Part shown: piece after piece, positions 51,548-59,195 of the stretch
Numbering within the stretch: the stretch's first letter is position 1
How the letters are laid out: each line of letters opens with the position of its first letter
Origin: Anaerotruncus massiliensis (ex Togo et al. 2026)
Lineage (GTDB): Bacteria > Bacillota > Clostridia > Oscillospirales > Ruminococcaceae
DNA: 64,000 nucleotides
Assembly: GCF_900199635.1 (NCBI RefSeq)
Contig: NZ_LT962687.1
Span: forward strand, 2,170,541-2,234,540
Reading direction: 5' to 3'
Program-made: the position numbers and the translations under genes
Notes under the pieces: model-generated
The model's input: only the letters and a program-made list of their open reading frames with translations
Databases searched by the model: none
Told to the model about the DNA's origin: nothing

Positions 51548-52524
51548 TTCCGCTCCATTTCTTCAAAGCTCTTGAGGGTCTCCGCGATCTCCGCGGGATC
51601 ATCGCGCCCGTCCGCCTGCGCGGCCAGCAGCACGCCCCCGCACAGCGGCGGCAGCGCCGGCGGCGTGAGGACCGCGCCCATTTCTCCGAGCAGCCGCCCG
51701 AACGGCGCGAGGATCCGCGCTCCCGCCCGGTAGACGCCGCCGTAGTAGGAGACGCGCACCGGCTCCCCCTCCGGGAAATCCAGCTGCCGCAGCACGCCGC
51801 CGGCCGTCCGCGCGAGGGCCCGCGCCGCCTGTTCGTAGAGCCGCGCGGCGTCCCGGTCCCCGGCCTCGGCGGCGCGGCAGAGCAGCTTCTGCACCGCCGC
51901 GATCCGTTCCCGCCGGTTCTCCAGGTTTTCGCGGTAATAGCGGATCACCTCGTAATCCGATTCCAGCCCCCACTCGGCCCGGAGCAGCTCGTAGAGCGGC
52001 CCGCGTTCCCTGCGGAGGTCCGCCTGCTGCGCGAAGAGCGCCAGCGCCTGCCGTCCGAGCCAGTAGGCGGAGCCTTCGTCCGAAAAGAATTCGTGCCAGC
52101 CGTTCGCGCGCGCGGTTTTCCCGCCGGGATCCCGTCCCATCGCGATCGCGCCCGTGCCCGCCACGACATGCACCCCCGGCCCCAGCAGCAGCGAACCGGC
52201 GAGCCCCAGCTCGACGTCGTTGCAGAGCCTGTGCGCGCAGGGCAGGACGCGGGGGAGCCGCCGGGACACATAGCCGTCGAACGCCCGGTCCTCCCCGTAG
52301 CAGGGGATTCCCCAGACCGCGCACGCCACTTCGTCCTCCCCGGCCGCCGCGTCCCGCAGCAGGAGCCGCGCACCCTCCTCGAGCAGCTCGCACACGCCCT
52401 CCTGCCCGATGTAGGAGTAGGTGCAGCCGCCCAGCCTGCGGCGGGCCACCGGGCGCCCCGCCCGGTCGGTCAGCAGGAAATCTGTCTTGGTCCCGCCGCC
52501 GTCCACGCTCAGGTAATAGTTCAT
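51544..52524 (-). CDS. BadF/BadG-type ATPase, N-acetylglucosamine kinase-like
   Basis: 326 residues of the ASKHA fold. Phosphate-1 loop SVDGGGTKTDFLL, then CNDVELGLAGSLLLGPGVHVVAGTGAIAMG and NGWHEFFSDEGSAYWLG, which match bacterial GlcNAc/glucosamine kinases. It likely phosphorylates the imported sugar. It starts 21 bases after the GntR regulator gene and overlaps the SIS gene. Confidence 0.9.
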   Translation of the reverse strand: MNYYLSVDGGGTKTDFLLTDRAGRPVARRRLGGCTYSYIGQEGVCELLEEGARLLLRDAAAGEDEVACAVWGIPCYGEDRAFDGYVSRRLPRVLPCAHRLCNDVELGLAGSLLLGPGVHVVAGTGAIAMGRDPGGKTARANGWHEFFSDEGSAYWLGRQALALFAQQADLRRERGPLYELLRAEWGLESDYEVIRYYRENLENRRERIAAVQKLLCRAAEAGDRDAARLYEQAARALARTAGGVLRQLDFPEGEPVRVSYYGGVYRAGARILAPFGRLLGEMGAVLTPPALPPLCGGVLLAAQADGRDDPAEIAETLKSFEEMERK

Positions 52525-52545
52525 TTTGTTCCTCCCGGATCAACG

Positions 52546-53265
52546 TTACTTCAGTTCCACCGTGTAGACGAAAAAATCCCCCTTGATGATATTGATCGTA
52601 TACTCGATGCACCGCTCCCCGCTGAAGGTCGTCCGCTCGATCTGGATGGCGCTCTCCTTCGGCTTGATGAGGAGCAGCTCCGCGTCCTCGGCGGAAACCT
52701 GGACGAGCCGCAGCTTTTCGACCGCGCGCTGGGGGATGATGTTGTAGGTCTGCATCGACCCGTACAGCCCGTGCTCCCGGATCAGCTCCCGCGTCATGCC
52801 GGGATAGACCGCCGCCGGGATGAAGGAGGTCTCCACCGTGTAGGGCTGGCTGCGCGCATAGAGGCAGCGTACCAGCTTGTACACCCGGTCCCCGGGCGAG
52901 ATCAGCAGGCTGCGTGCCAGCGCCTCGTCCGCCGCGACGGTCTCGAAGGAGAGGATCCGGTTGGTGTGGGGAATCCCCTTGGCGGCGAACTCCTCCCGCA
53001 GGCTGTAGAGCTTGGTGAGCTTCTGCTCGATCTGCCGCACCGCCACAAAGGTGCCGCGGCCCTGCTTGCGGTAGATGTACCCGTCCTCCTCCAGCCGCTT
53101 GAGGGTGTCCCGCACGGTGATACGGCTGACCCCGTACTGCGCGCACAGCTCCCGTTCGGGCAAAATCTTGTCGTGCGGCTTCCAGCAGCCGGAATTCATC
53201 TTTTCCACGAGGGCGTCGTAGAGCTCCTCATATTTGTACTGGGTTCCCGTTTCCTTGTGATTCAC
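52546..53265 (-). CDS. GntR family regulator with UTRA domain (right sugar operon)
   Basis: 239 residues. The winged helix reads KILPERELCAQYGVSRITVRDTLKRLEEDGYIYRKQGRGTFVA. The UTRA domain follows (VYKLVRCLYARSQPYTVETSFIP, ending RCIEYTINIIKGDFFVYTVEL), typical of regulators that bind phosphorylated sugars such as GlcNAc-6-P. GTG 53265 with AGGGAG upstream. It is the second gene of the operon and probably binds the perfect palindrome at 54255-54278 over the operon promoter. Confidence 0.92.
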   Translation of the reverse strand: MNHKETGTQYKYEELYDALVEKMNSGCWKPHDKILPERELCAQYGVSRITVRDTLKRLEEDGYIYRKQGRGTFVAVRQIEQKLTKLYSLREEFAAKGIPHTNRILSFETVAADEALARSLLISPGDRVYKLVRCLYARSQPYTVETSFIPAAVYPGMTRELIREHGLYGSMQTYNIIPQRAVEKLRLVQVSAEDAELLLIKPKESAIQIERTTFSGERCIEYTINIIKGDFFVYTVELK

Positions 53266-53307
53266 GCCGATTCAAGCTCCCTTCTCTTCTGTCTCTGCCC
53301 TGATCCG

Positions 53308-54156
53308 CTACGCCCGCCCGTTTGAACCGCACAGGCGGATTTTTTCGACGCACAGCCGTTCCACGGCCTCCCGGCCCCGGCCGAGGTATTTTTTGGGGTC
53401 GATGACCTCCCGGTCCCCCTCCATCGTTTCCCACACGGCCGCGGTCATGGCGGCGCGCAGCTCGGTGGCGAAGTTGACTTTCGCGATGCCCAGCCCGATC
53501 GCCCGGCGGATCATCCCGTCCGGGAGCCCCGAGCCCCCGTGCAGGACGAGCGGGACGGAAACCAGTCCGCGGATCTCACCCAGCAGCGCGAAATCCAGCC
53601 TCGGCTCCCCCTTGTAGAACCCGTGCGCCGTGCCGATCGCGGGGGCGAAGAGCCCGACGCCCGTCTCTTCCGCGAACGCCCGCGCCTCTTCCGGGTCGGT
53701 GAGGGCGGCCTCTGGAGCCGCGGCGGAATCCTCCTTGCCGCCGACCCGCCCGAGCTCCGCCTCCACCGTGAGGCCCATCGGACGCACGGCCTCCACCACC
53801 CGTCCGGTCAGGCGGAGGTTTTCCTCATAGGGCATCGCCGACCCGTCGAACATCAGCGAGGTGTAGCCCGCCCGCGCGGCGCGCATCACCTCGTCGAAGG
53901 AATTGCTGTGGTCGAGATGGAGCGCCACCGGCACCGGCGCCTCCTGGGCCAGCGAGGCGGTCACGGCGACCGCCTCTTCCATCCCCCAGTAGCGCGCAGT
54001 CGGCAGAGTGGTCTGCAGGATGACCGGGGAGCCCTCCCGGCTGGCCGCCTGGATAATCGCCTGCGCCATCTCCAGATTCTCCGCGTTGAACGCGGGGACC
54101 GCATAGCCCTCCCGCTGGGCTTTTCGCGTCATCTCACCGGTCGATACAAAGGACAT
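53308..54156 (-). CDS. Class II aldolase (fructose/tagatose-bisphosphate aldolase family)
   Basis: 282 residues. Zinc and active-site motifs are in place: PVALHLDHSNSFDE, VEAELGRVGGKED, APAIGTAHGFYKGEP, VPLVLHGGSGLPD and AKVNFATELR. This is the KbaY/GatY/FbaA group. It cleaves a ketose-1,6-bisphosphate or related compound to triose phosphates, the final step expected in this operon. No phosphofructokinase gene is nearby, so its exact substrate is open. First gene of the right sugar operon. Confidence 0.92.
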   Translation of the reverse strand: MSFVSTGEMTRKAQREGYAVPAFNAENLEMAQAIIQAASREGSPVILQTTLPTARYWGMEEAVAVTASLAQEAPVPVALHLDHSNSFDEVMRAARAGYTSLMFDGSAMPYEENLRLTGRVVEAVRPMGLTVEAELGRVGGKEDSAAAPEAALTDPEEARAFAEETGVGLFAPAIGTAHGFYKGEPRLDFALLGEIRGLVSVPLVLHGGSGLPDGMIRRAIGLGIAKVNFATELRAAMTAAVWETMEGDREVIDPKKYLGRGREAVERLCVEKIRLCGSNGRA

Positions 54157-54254
54157 CTCTCCGCCTCCATATGGTCATATTTTGATATATCCATATTGTG
54201 CATAATGTGTTTAAATCTTAAATTAATAAAAATTTATATGTATATTAAGCTCAT

Positions 54255-54278
54255 GTGGTATTGTTATAATAATACCAC
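54255..54278. promoter_or_regulatory. Perfect palindrome over the right-operon promoter, candidate GntR operator
   Basis: GTGGTATT - N8 - AATACCAC, 8-bp arms. It covers the -10 box (54266-54271). Confidence 0.65.
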
Positions 54279-54294
54279 TTTCGGCGTTTGTCAA
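54266..54294 (-). promoter_or_regulatory. Promoter of the right sugar operon
   Basis: On the minus strand: TTGACA (54289-54294), 17-base spacer, TATTAT (54266-54271). Confidence 0.8.
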
Positions 54295-54379
54295 CCCCTT
54301 TTTCGACATTTTCCGGTACTGGGAAATCATCCCTGCCACCGGCCCGGGCCGGGGTTCCCCCGAAAAATCCGCTGAAAAA

Positions 54380-54410
54380 GGCCCCGGACGGCGGGTTGCC
54401 GTCCGGGGCC
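54380..54410 (-). terminator. Terminator hairpin upstream of the right sugar operon
   Basis: GGCCCCGGACGGC - GGGTT - GCCGTCCGGGGCC; on the minus strand it is followed by five T. It insulates the sugar operon from tRNA transcription. I see no gene between it and the tRNA terminator. Confidence 0.85.
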
Positions 54411-54538
54411 GATAACAGTGTTTGGCAATGGGTTCCTGTCCCGGTTTATCGCGCAGGGCTGCGCGGCGTGAGCTTCGGCGGAGATGAACGACAAACGAAC
54501 GACAAATCCAGCCCCGCGGAGAGGGAACGAAAAGGCAG

Positions 54539-54571
54539 AAAACCCGCAAGGCGTCTTGCCTTGCGGGTTTT
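54539..54571 (-). terminator. Terminator of tRNA-Thr
   Basis: AAAACCCGCAAGGC - GTCTT - GCCTTGCGGGTTTT, three bases after the tRNA 3' end on the minus strand. Confidence 0.85.
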
Positions 54572-54573
54572 CC

Positions 54574-54649
54574 TGGAGCTAGTAGTCGGACTCGAACCGA
54601 CGGCCTGCGCATTACGAATGCGCTGCTCTACCAACTGAGCCATACTAGC
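54574..54649 (-). tRNA. tRNA-Thr (anticodon CGT)
   Basis: 76 bases folding as a standard cloverleaf: acceptor GCTAGTA/TACTAGC, D arm GCTC..GAGC, anticodon stem GCGCA/TGCGC with loop TTCGTAA (anticodon CGT, reading ACG), T arm GTCGG-TTCGAGT-CCGAC and an encoded 3' CCA (TCCA). It is transcribed leftwards. Confidence 0.97.
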
Positions 54650-54737
54650 AGCTGATGCCTAAATAGTATAGCATCCCGCACGAAAAACGTCAAGAACCTT
54701 TGCATAAATTCTTCCCGCGCGGGGCAAAAAGTTTTCG

Positions 54738-54766
54738 TTGACGAACGCTCTCCCCTGCCTTATACT
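54738..54766 (+). promoter_or_regulatory. Promoter of coaX
   Basis: TTGACG (54738-54743), 17-base spacer, TATACT (54761-54766). Confidence 0.8.
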
Positions 54767-54833
54767 GGTTTGAGAAAAGACGGCTCGGCCGCCGTCTTTA
54801 CGCCGGGCGCGCCCGGAGGACGGAGGAAACAGG

Positions 54834-55604
54834 ATGCTGCTTGCAATTGATATCGGAAACACCAACATGGAATTCGGCATATTCGACGGGGAGCGGCTCG
54901 CGGGCTCATTCCGGCTGGGGACCAACCGGGACATCACCTCCGACGAGGTGGGGCTCTTCACCTCCCAGTTTTTCCGTGAAAACGGCTTTGACCGCAGGGA
55001 AATCGAGGACGTGGTCATCACCTCGGTCGTGCCGCAGGTGATGTATTCAATCAGCAACGCGGTCAAAAAATACTTCTACGGCAAAGTCCCGCTCGTGGCG
55101 GGGGACAACCTCCCCTTTCAAATCGAGAACCGCTACGAGCAGCCGAAGGAGGTCGGCGCGGACCGGCTGGTCGCGGCGGTCGGCGGCTTCCACAAGTACG
55201 GCGGCCCGTTGATCGTGGTCGATTTCGGCACCGCGACCACCTTCGACGCGGTCGACGCGCGGGGCGCCTACCTCGGCGGCGCGATCTTCCCCGGCATCCG
55301 CATCTCGATGGAGGCGCTGTTCACCAAGACCGCCAAGCTCCCCCGCGTCGAGCTGGTTGCGCCGGGGCGTGTCATCGGGCGCAACACCGTGGCAAGCCTC
55401 CAGGCTGGCGCGGTATACGGCTATGTGGGCGCGGTGAGCAGCATCGTGTCGCGGATGAAGGCGGAGCTGGGCGACGACGTAAAGGTCGTCGCGACCGGCG
55501 GTCTCGCGCGGCTGATCGGGGATGAAACGGGCGTCTTCCACGCGATCGACCGCACCCTCACACTCGACGGGCTGCGGCTGATCTATGAAAATTTCCGCAA
55601 ATAA
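54834..55604 (+). CDS. coaX: Type III pantothenate kinase
   Basis: 256 residues. Motifs of CoaX are intact: LLAIDIGNTNMEFGIF, PKEVGADRLVAAVGGF, IVVDFGTATTFDAVD and LGGAIFPGIRIS. It phosphorylates pantothenate, the first step of coenzyme A synthesis, and needs a monovalent cation. ATG 54834 follows GGAGGAAACAGG. It is a single gene with its own promoter and terminator. Confidence 0.96.
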   Translation: MLLAIDIGNTNMEFGIFDGERLAGSFRLGTNRDITSDEVGLFTSQFFRENGFDRREIEDVVITSVVPQVMYSISNAVKKYFYGKVPLVAGDNLPFQIENRYEQPKEVGADRLVAAVGGFHKYGGPLIVVDFGTATTFDAVDARGAYLGGAIFPGIRISMEALFTKTAKLPRVELVAPGRVIGRNTVASLQAGAVYGYVGAVSSIVSRMKAELGDDVKVVATGGLARLIGDETGVFHAIDRTLTLDGLRLIYENFRK

Positions 55605-55607
55605 GCG

Positions 55608-55639
55608 AAAAAGAGCCAGTCGCCCGGCTGGCTCTTTTT
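55608..55639 (+). terminator. Terminator of coaX
   Basis: AAAAAGAGCCAG - 8-base loop - CTGGCTCTTTTT. Confidence 0.88.
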
Positions 55640-55659
55640 CCCGCGCGCTGGCGCGAAAA

Positions 55660-55788
55660 CAAAATAAAAAGCGGCTGCATGCGCAGCCGCTTCAGGCAGA
55701 TTAGAGAGAGATTTCCGGGCTGATCAGACCCGACGCCATTTTAAAACTGATTTTTCAGGAGGAGGCTTTACCAGAGCCCTTACCCTGT
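55660..55788 (-). ncRNA. Possible small RNA (about 130 nt) with a 12-residue frame
   Basis: On the minus strand a TATAAT box (55795-55800) is followed about 100 bases later by a terminator (AAGCGGCTGC - ATGC-loop - GCAGCCGCTT plus T-rich tail, ending near 55660). The transcript could fold several short hairpins (CTGA-AAAA-TCAG, GGG-TCTGATCA-GCCC region). It contains a tiny frame MASGLISPEISL (55701-55739) without a clear ribosome site. No known RNA class recognised. Three TGTAA repeats with 11-base spacing lie upstream. Confidence 0.45.
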
Positions 55789-55831
55789 ATTTATTATATC
55801 CCCGGAGGGGTTCCGATTCCGCCTTTTTTGA

Positions 55832-55858
55832 TTACAAAGCGGTTACAATTCGGTTACA
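55832..55858. promoter_or_regulatory. Three TTACA/TGTAA direct repeats at 11-bp spacing
   Basis: TTACA at 55832-55836, 55843-55847 and 55854-55858; on the minus strand TGTAACCG, TGTAACCG and TGTAATC. An 11-bp period fits OmpR/PhoB-type response regulators. The array lies upstream of the small-RNA -10 box. Confidence 0.55.
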
Positions 55859-55862
55859 GCCT

Positions 55863-56092
55863 CCCGGGAAAAATGACAGAACCGTAACAACGCCCTTTCC
55901 CTCTCAACCGCTTCCTTTTTCCTCCAAATCCTTGGCCTTGACCGTGATCCTTCCGTCCCTACGAAAATCCTCCGCCCACCGGCGCGGAGACGGCGGCGCA
56001 AAGATGGCCGTGCACTTTCGCATAAAAATCCCCTCTTTCCGCCACTCTTATAAAGGAGCGGCGGAAAAAGGGGGAAGCACCGCATCGATTCT
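55863..56092. other. Gap before the BofC-like gene; nothing assigned
   Basis: About 230 bases without a gene that I can support. A degenerate frame on the minus strand lacks a ribosome site and family signature. Confidence 0.5.
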
Positions 56093-56431
56093 TCAGCTGA
56101 TATAGTCCTCGATGAGCGCGGTCAGCTTGTCGTAATCTTTGACGCGCACCCCGCGTTCCAGCTGCTGCTGATCGTATTCGGGCAGGGTGCGCACGTAGAC
56201 GTCGAACACGAGGTCCGGCTCCACGAGGTCGTCGGTAAACACCGCCAGCTTGCCGTCGTAGCTGCGCAGCAGGTAAGGATAGCCGGAGGTGTCCTCCGAG
56301 GGAAGGGCTTCCGCGGAGGCCCCGGAGGAAAATTCCGCGGGGGATTCCTGGGGCAGGGCGTAGACCACCCCCACGGTGAGCAGGGAAACGGCGACAATCC
56401 CCACCAAAGTCAGCAAAATCGCATTGCGCAT
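56093..56431 (-). CDS. Small membrane-anchored protein with BofC C-terminal-like domain
   Basis: 112 residues. One N-terminal membrane segment (MRNAILLTLVGIVAVSLLTV...) is followed by a linker and a domain YLLRSYDGKLAVFTDDLVEPDLVFDVYVRTLPEYDQQQLERGVRV, similar to the C-terminal region of BofC and many clostridial relatives. BofC takes part in forespore-mother cell signalling in Bacillus; here a sporulation role is only a suggestion. ATG 56431 has GAGGTG 8 bases upstream. It is divergent from the PBP1A gene. Confidence 0.75.
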   Translation of the reverse strand: MRNAILLTLVGIVAVSLLTVGVVYALPQESPAEFSSGASAEALPSEDTSGYPYLLRSYDGKLAVFTDDLVEPDLVFDVYVRTLPEYDQQQLERGVRVKDYDKLTALIEDYIS

Positions 56432-56663
56432 AAGAACGCACCTCTTTGATTCGTTCAAGATTCCGGGAAAACGGATTCGTTTACAATATTTTGGACACAG
56501 TATAGGCAGAATATACAGATTGATGGAATTGTTGCTTTCCCGCGCCTTTTCGCGGAAATTCGTTTAAAAAACCGTAACACTTTGCCTTTCGATTGTGGTA
56601 TACTATAGGATATGCTAAACTGCCGGAGTGTGACTTTTTCCTGATAGATGGGAGGATTCTGTT

Positions 56664-58916
56664 TTGGGATCTCGCAAAGATAAAAAGGGCGGGGGTGTCA
56701 TCCGAGGCACCCTTGCGAATATCGGGCGGGTCATCGCCGCGCTGATTATGGTGGGGATCATCACCGGATGCATCATCGCGTCGGTGCTGACCGTCTACAT
56801 CCTGCGCTATATCAACTCGGACGAGGAGATCAGCTTAAGCGACCTGAACCTGCGCTACTCCACCATCCTCTACACCGAGGAAACCGATCCGGAGACGGGC
56901 GAGCCCAAGGTGCTCCAGCAGCTCCAGACCACGGAAAACCGCATTTGGGTTTCACTGGATAAAATCCCCAAGCACATGCAGGAGGCGGTTGTCGCCATCG
57001 AGGACCAACGCTTCTGGACGCACCAGGGCGTCGACTGGAAGCGCACCTTCGGCGCGTTCGTCAACATGTTCATCCCGATCTATCCCACCCAGGCCGGCGG
57101 CTCGACCATCGACCAGCAGCTTATCAAAAACATCACCGGCGACAACGAGGTGCGTATCGAACGCAAGGTGCAGGAAATCTTCCGCGCCCTCAACCTGGAA
57201 AAACGCTACTCCAAGGATCAGATCCTGGAGGCCTATCTGAACACCATCTACTTCAACAACGGCGCCTACGGCGTGCAGGCCGCCGCGAACACCTATTTCG
57301 GCAAGGACGTCAGCGAGCTGTCGGTCGCCGAGGCCGCGTCGATCATCGGCATCACCAACGCGCCCGGCGCCTATAACCCGCTGGCCCATCCCGAGGCGAA
57401 CAAACGCCGCCAGGAGAACATCCTCTTCGCGATGCACGAGCAGGGCTACCTCACCGACAAGGAGTACGAGGAGGCGCTCAACGAAAAGCTTGAATTCAAG
57501 ACCGAGTTCGCCGCCTCCCGCGTCAACCCTGTCTACAGCTATTTTACCGACTATGTGATCGATCAGGTCATCGACGATCTGATGGAGCAGTACGGCTACA
57601 CCAACCAGGTCGCCCAGCAGATGGTCACAAGCGGCGGTCTGCGGATCTATACGACCGTCGACGAGCGGGTGCAGGACATCGTCACCAACTTCTACAGCGA
57701 CGTCAAGAACTTCCCGACCGTCACCAACGAGGGCGAATACCCGCAGTCGGCCGCCGCCATCCTCGACCCGAACGGCAAGATCATCGCCCTCGCGGGCGGC
57801 ATCGGCGAAAAACGCGGCATGCGTGAATTTAACCGCGCGACCGACGCCTACCGCCAGTGCGGTTCGTCGATCAAGCCGATCTCCGCCTATTTGCAGGCGG
57901 TCGAACGGGACGTGGTCACCTGGTCCACCAAAATCGACGACGGCCCGGTCGACCTCGGCACCCACACCCTCGTCAACCACTATTCCGGCTACCTCGGCCC
58001 CATCACGGTCGACGAGGCGCTTCAGCGCTCCACCAACACCGTCCCCTATAAGCTGATCCAGCAGATCGGCCCCAAAACCTCCTTTGACTTCCTCACCGAG
58101 AAGCTCGACATGTATTCCCTCGTCGACCGCAAGGTCACCGACAGCGGCATCAAATCGGATATCGACGTCTTCCCGATGGCGCTCGGCGGCCTGACCGACG
58201 GCGTTTCTCCGCTGGAAATGGCGGGCGCCTACCAGATTTTCGCCAACGGCGGCTATTTCACCCGTCCCTACGCCTACACCCGCGTGCTTGACGCGGACGG
58301 CAACCCCATCCTCGAGCGGGACACCACCCCCCGCCGCGTCATCACCCCCGAGACGGCCACAATCATCAACCGCCTGATGCAGCGGGTCACAACCGGCCCG
58401 CACGGAACGGGCGGGCGCGCCCCCTGGAACTCGGCGAGCTTCCCCGTGGCGGGCAAGACCGGCACCACCGACGACGACAAGGACCAGTGGTTCATCGGCG
58501 ACACCCCCTACTATGTCTGCGCGATCTGGATGGGCTACGACGAGCCGGAACGCATCCGCTACACCGGCGTCTGGTATCCGCCGCCGGAGGTCTACCGCAC
58601 GCTGATGCAGCAGGTCCACGAGGGCCTCGAGCCCAAGCAGTTCCCCATCTGGGGCGATGTGCAGCAGGCGGAATACTGCACCGAATCGGGCGACCTGGCG
58701 GGCGACAGCTGCGCCACCACCGCCACCGGCTGGTACAAGACCACCAACATGCCGCCCGTCTGCACCTACTGCGACGCGATCGGCGCGGAGGACCTCGACG
58801 ACCGCCGTTCCAGCGACGACGATGACGACGACCGCGGGCGCAGCTCCTCCAGCAAGAGCGGCGGCCTCATCCGCCGCTCCCCGAGCGGCCTGCGCATCAT
58901 CGATAACGACGACTGA
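56664..58916 (+). CDS. Class A penicillin-binding protein 1A
   Basis: 750 residues. A cytoplasmic N-terminus and one membrane segment (near 15-45) precede a GT51 transglycosylase domain with VVAIEDQRFWTHQGVD (catalytic Glu), GGSTIDQQLIKN and RKVQEIFRALNLEKRYSKDQILEAYLN. The transpeptidase domain has SSIK (SxxK), STN (RSTNTVP) and KTGT. The tail is Asp/Ser-rich (SSDDDDDDRGRSSSSKSG). It polymerises and crosslinks peptidoglycan. TTG 56664 follows GGGAGG 8 bases upstream. Gene starts a single-gene unit. Confidence 0.95.
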   Translation: MGSRKDKKGGGVIRGTLANIGRVIAALIMVGIITGCIIASVLTVYILRYINSDEEISLSDLNLRYSTILYTEETDPETGEPKVLQQLQTTENRIWVSLDKIPKHMQEAVVAIEDQRFWTHQGVDWKRTFGAFVNMFIPIYPTQAGGSTIDQQLIKNITGDNEVRIERKVQEIFRALNLEKRYSKDQILEAYLNTIYFNNGAYGVQAAANTYFGKDVSELSVAEAASIIGITNAPGAYNPLAHPEANKRRQENILFAMHEQGYLTDKEYEEALNEKLEFKTEFAASRVNPVYSYFTDYVIDQVIDDLMEQYGYTNQVAQQMVTSGGLRIYTTVDERVQDIVTNFYSDVKNFPTVTNEGEYPQSAAAILDPNGKIIALAGGIGEKRGMREFNRATDAYRQCGSSIKPISAYLQAVERDVVTWSTKIDDGPVDLGTHTLVNHYSGYLGPITVDEALQRSTNTVPYKLIQQIGPKTSFDFLTEKLDMYSLVDRKVTDSGIKSDIDVFPMALGGLTDGVSPLEMAGAYQIFANGGYFTRPYAYTRVLDADGNPILERDTTPRRVITPETATIINRLMQRVTTGPHGTGGRAPWNSASFPVAGKTGTTDDDKDQWFIGDTPYYVCAIWMGYDEPERIRYTGVWYPPPEVYRTLMQQVHEGLEPKQFPIWGDVQQAEYCTESGDLAGDSCATTATGWYKTTNMPPVCTYCDAIGAEDLDDRRSSDDDDDDRGRSSSSKSGGLIRRSPSGLRIIDNDD

Positions 58917-58995
58917 AAATGCGCGTCATTTGCGGTTCCCGTCCGCAAATGACCGATGTGCATTGCCGCCTGCGGCAATGTACAGACGCATTTCA
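58914..58995. repeat. Branched inverted repeat (two hairpins in a closing stem)
   Basis: AAATGCG (58917-58923) pairs with CGCATTT (58987-58993) around two hairpins: 58925-58953 (11-bp stem GTCATTTGCGG, 7-base loop) and 58957-58984 (CATTGCCG core). It overlaps the PBP1A stop and looks like a relative of the cloverleaf elements. Confidence 0.7.
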
Positions 58996-59037
58996 CGGGC
59001 AGGGGGCGGGCCGCCCCCTCCCGTGTGCCCATCCCTG
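58991..59037. repeat. Dispersed hairpin family, copy 2
   Basis: CACGGGC, AGGGGGCGG - G - CCGCCCCCT, CCCGTGTGCCC. Flanks match copies at 16192-16239 (inverted) and 59125-59171, with a different but paired stem. Confidence 0.7.
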
Positions 59038-59049
59038 ACAGACTGCAAT

Positions 59050-59090
59050 AAAGGAGCGGCCGCCCGAAATGGGCGGCCGCTCCTTTTTTT
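59050..59090. terminator. Bidirectional terminator after PBP1A
   Basis: AAAGGAGCGGCCGCCC - GAAAT - GGGCGGCCGCTCC then seven T; shared by the converging O-acetylation operon. Confidence 0.93.
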
Positions 59091-59124
59091 CATTTCCATG
59101 GCGCAAGCGGGACACGCGTGCGCC

Positions 59125-59171
59125 TCACGGGCGGAGGGCAAGCCGTCCTCCGCCGTGTGCCCCCGCCCGGC
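59125..59171. repeat. Dispersed hairpin family, copy 3
   Basis: CTCACGGGC, GGAGGGC - loop - GTCCTCC, GCCGTGTGCCC. Closest to the copy at 16192-16239 read in reverse. Confidence 0.7.
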
Positions 59172-59195
59172 AAGCTCTCTGCGCCTTCCGTTCCC

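Noticed and set aside
51599..53146. A 515-codon minus-strand frame over the BadF-type kinase and GntR genes
   Set aside because: It is the neighbouring frame of two clear genes and begins inside the GntR gene.
54288..54638. An open frame over the tRNA and terminators
   Set aside because: It runs through the tRNA-Thr gene and two terminators; not coding.
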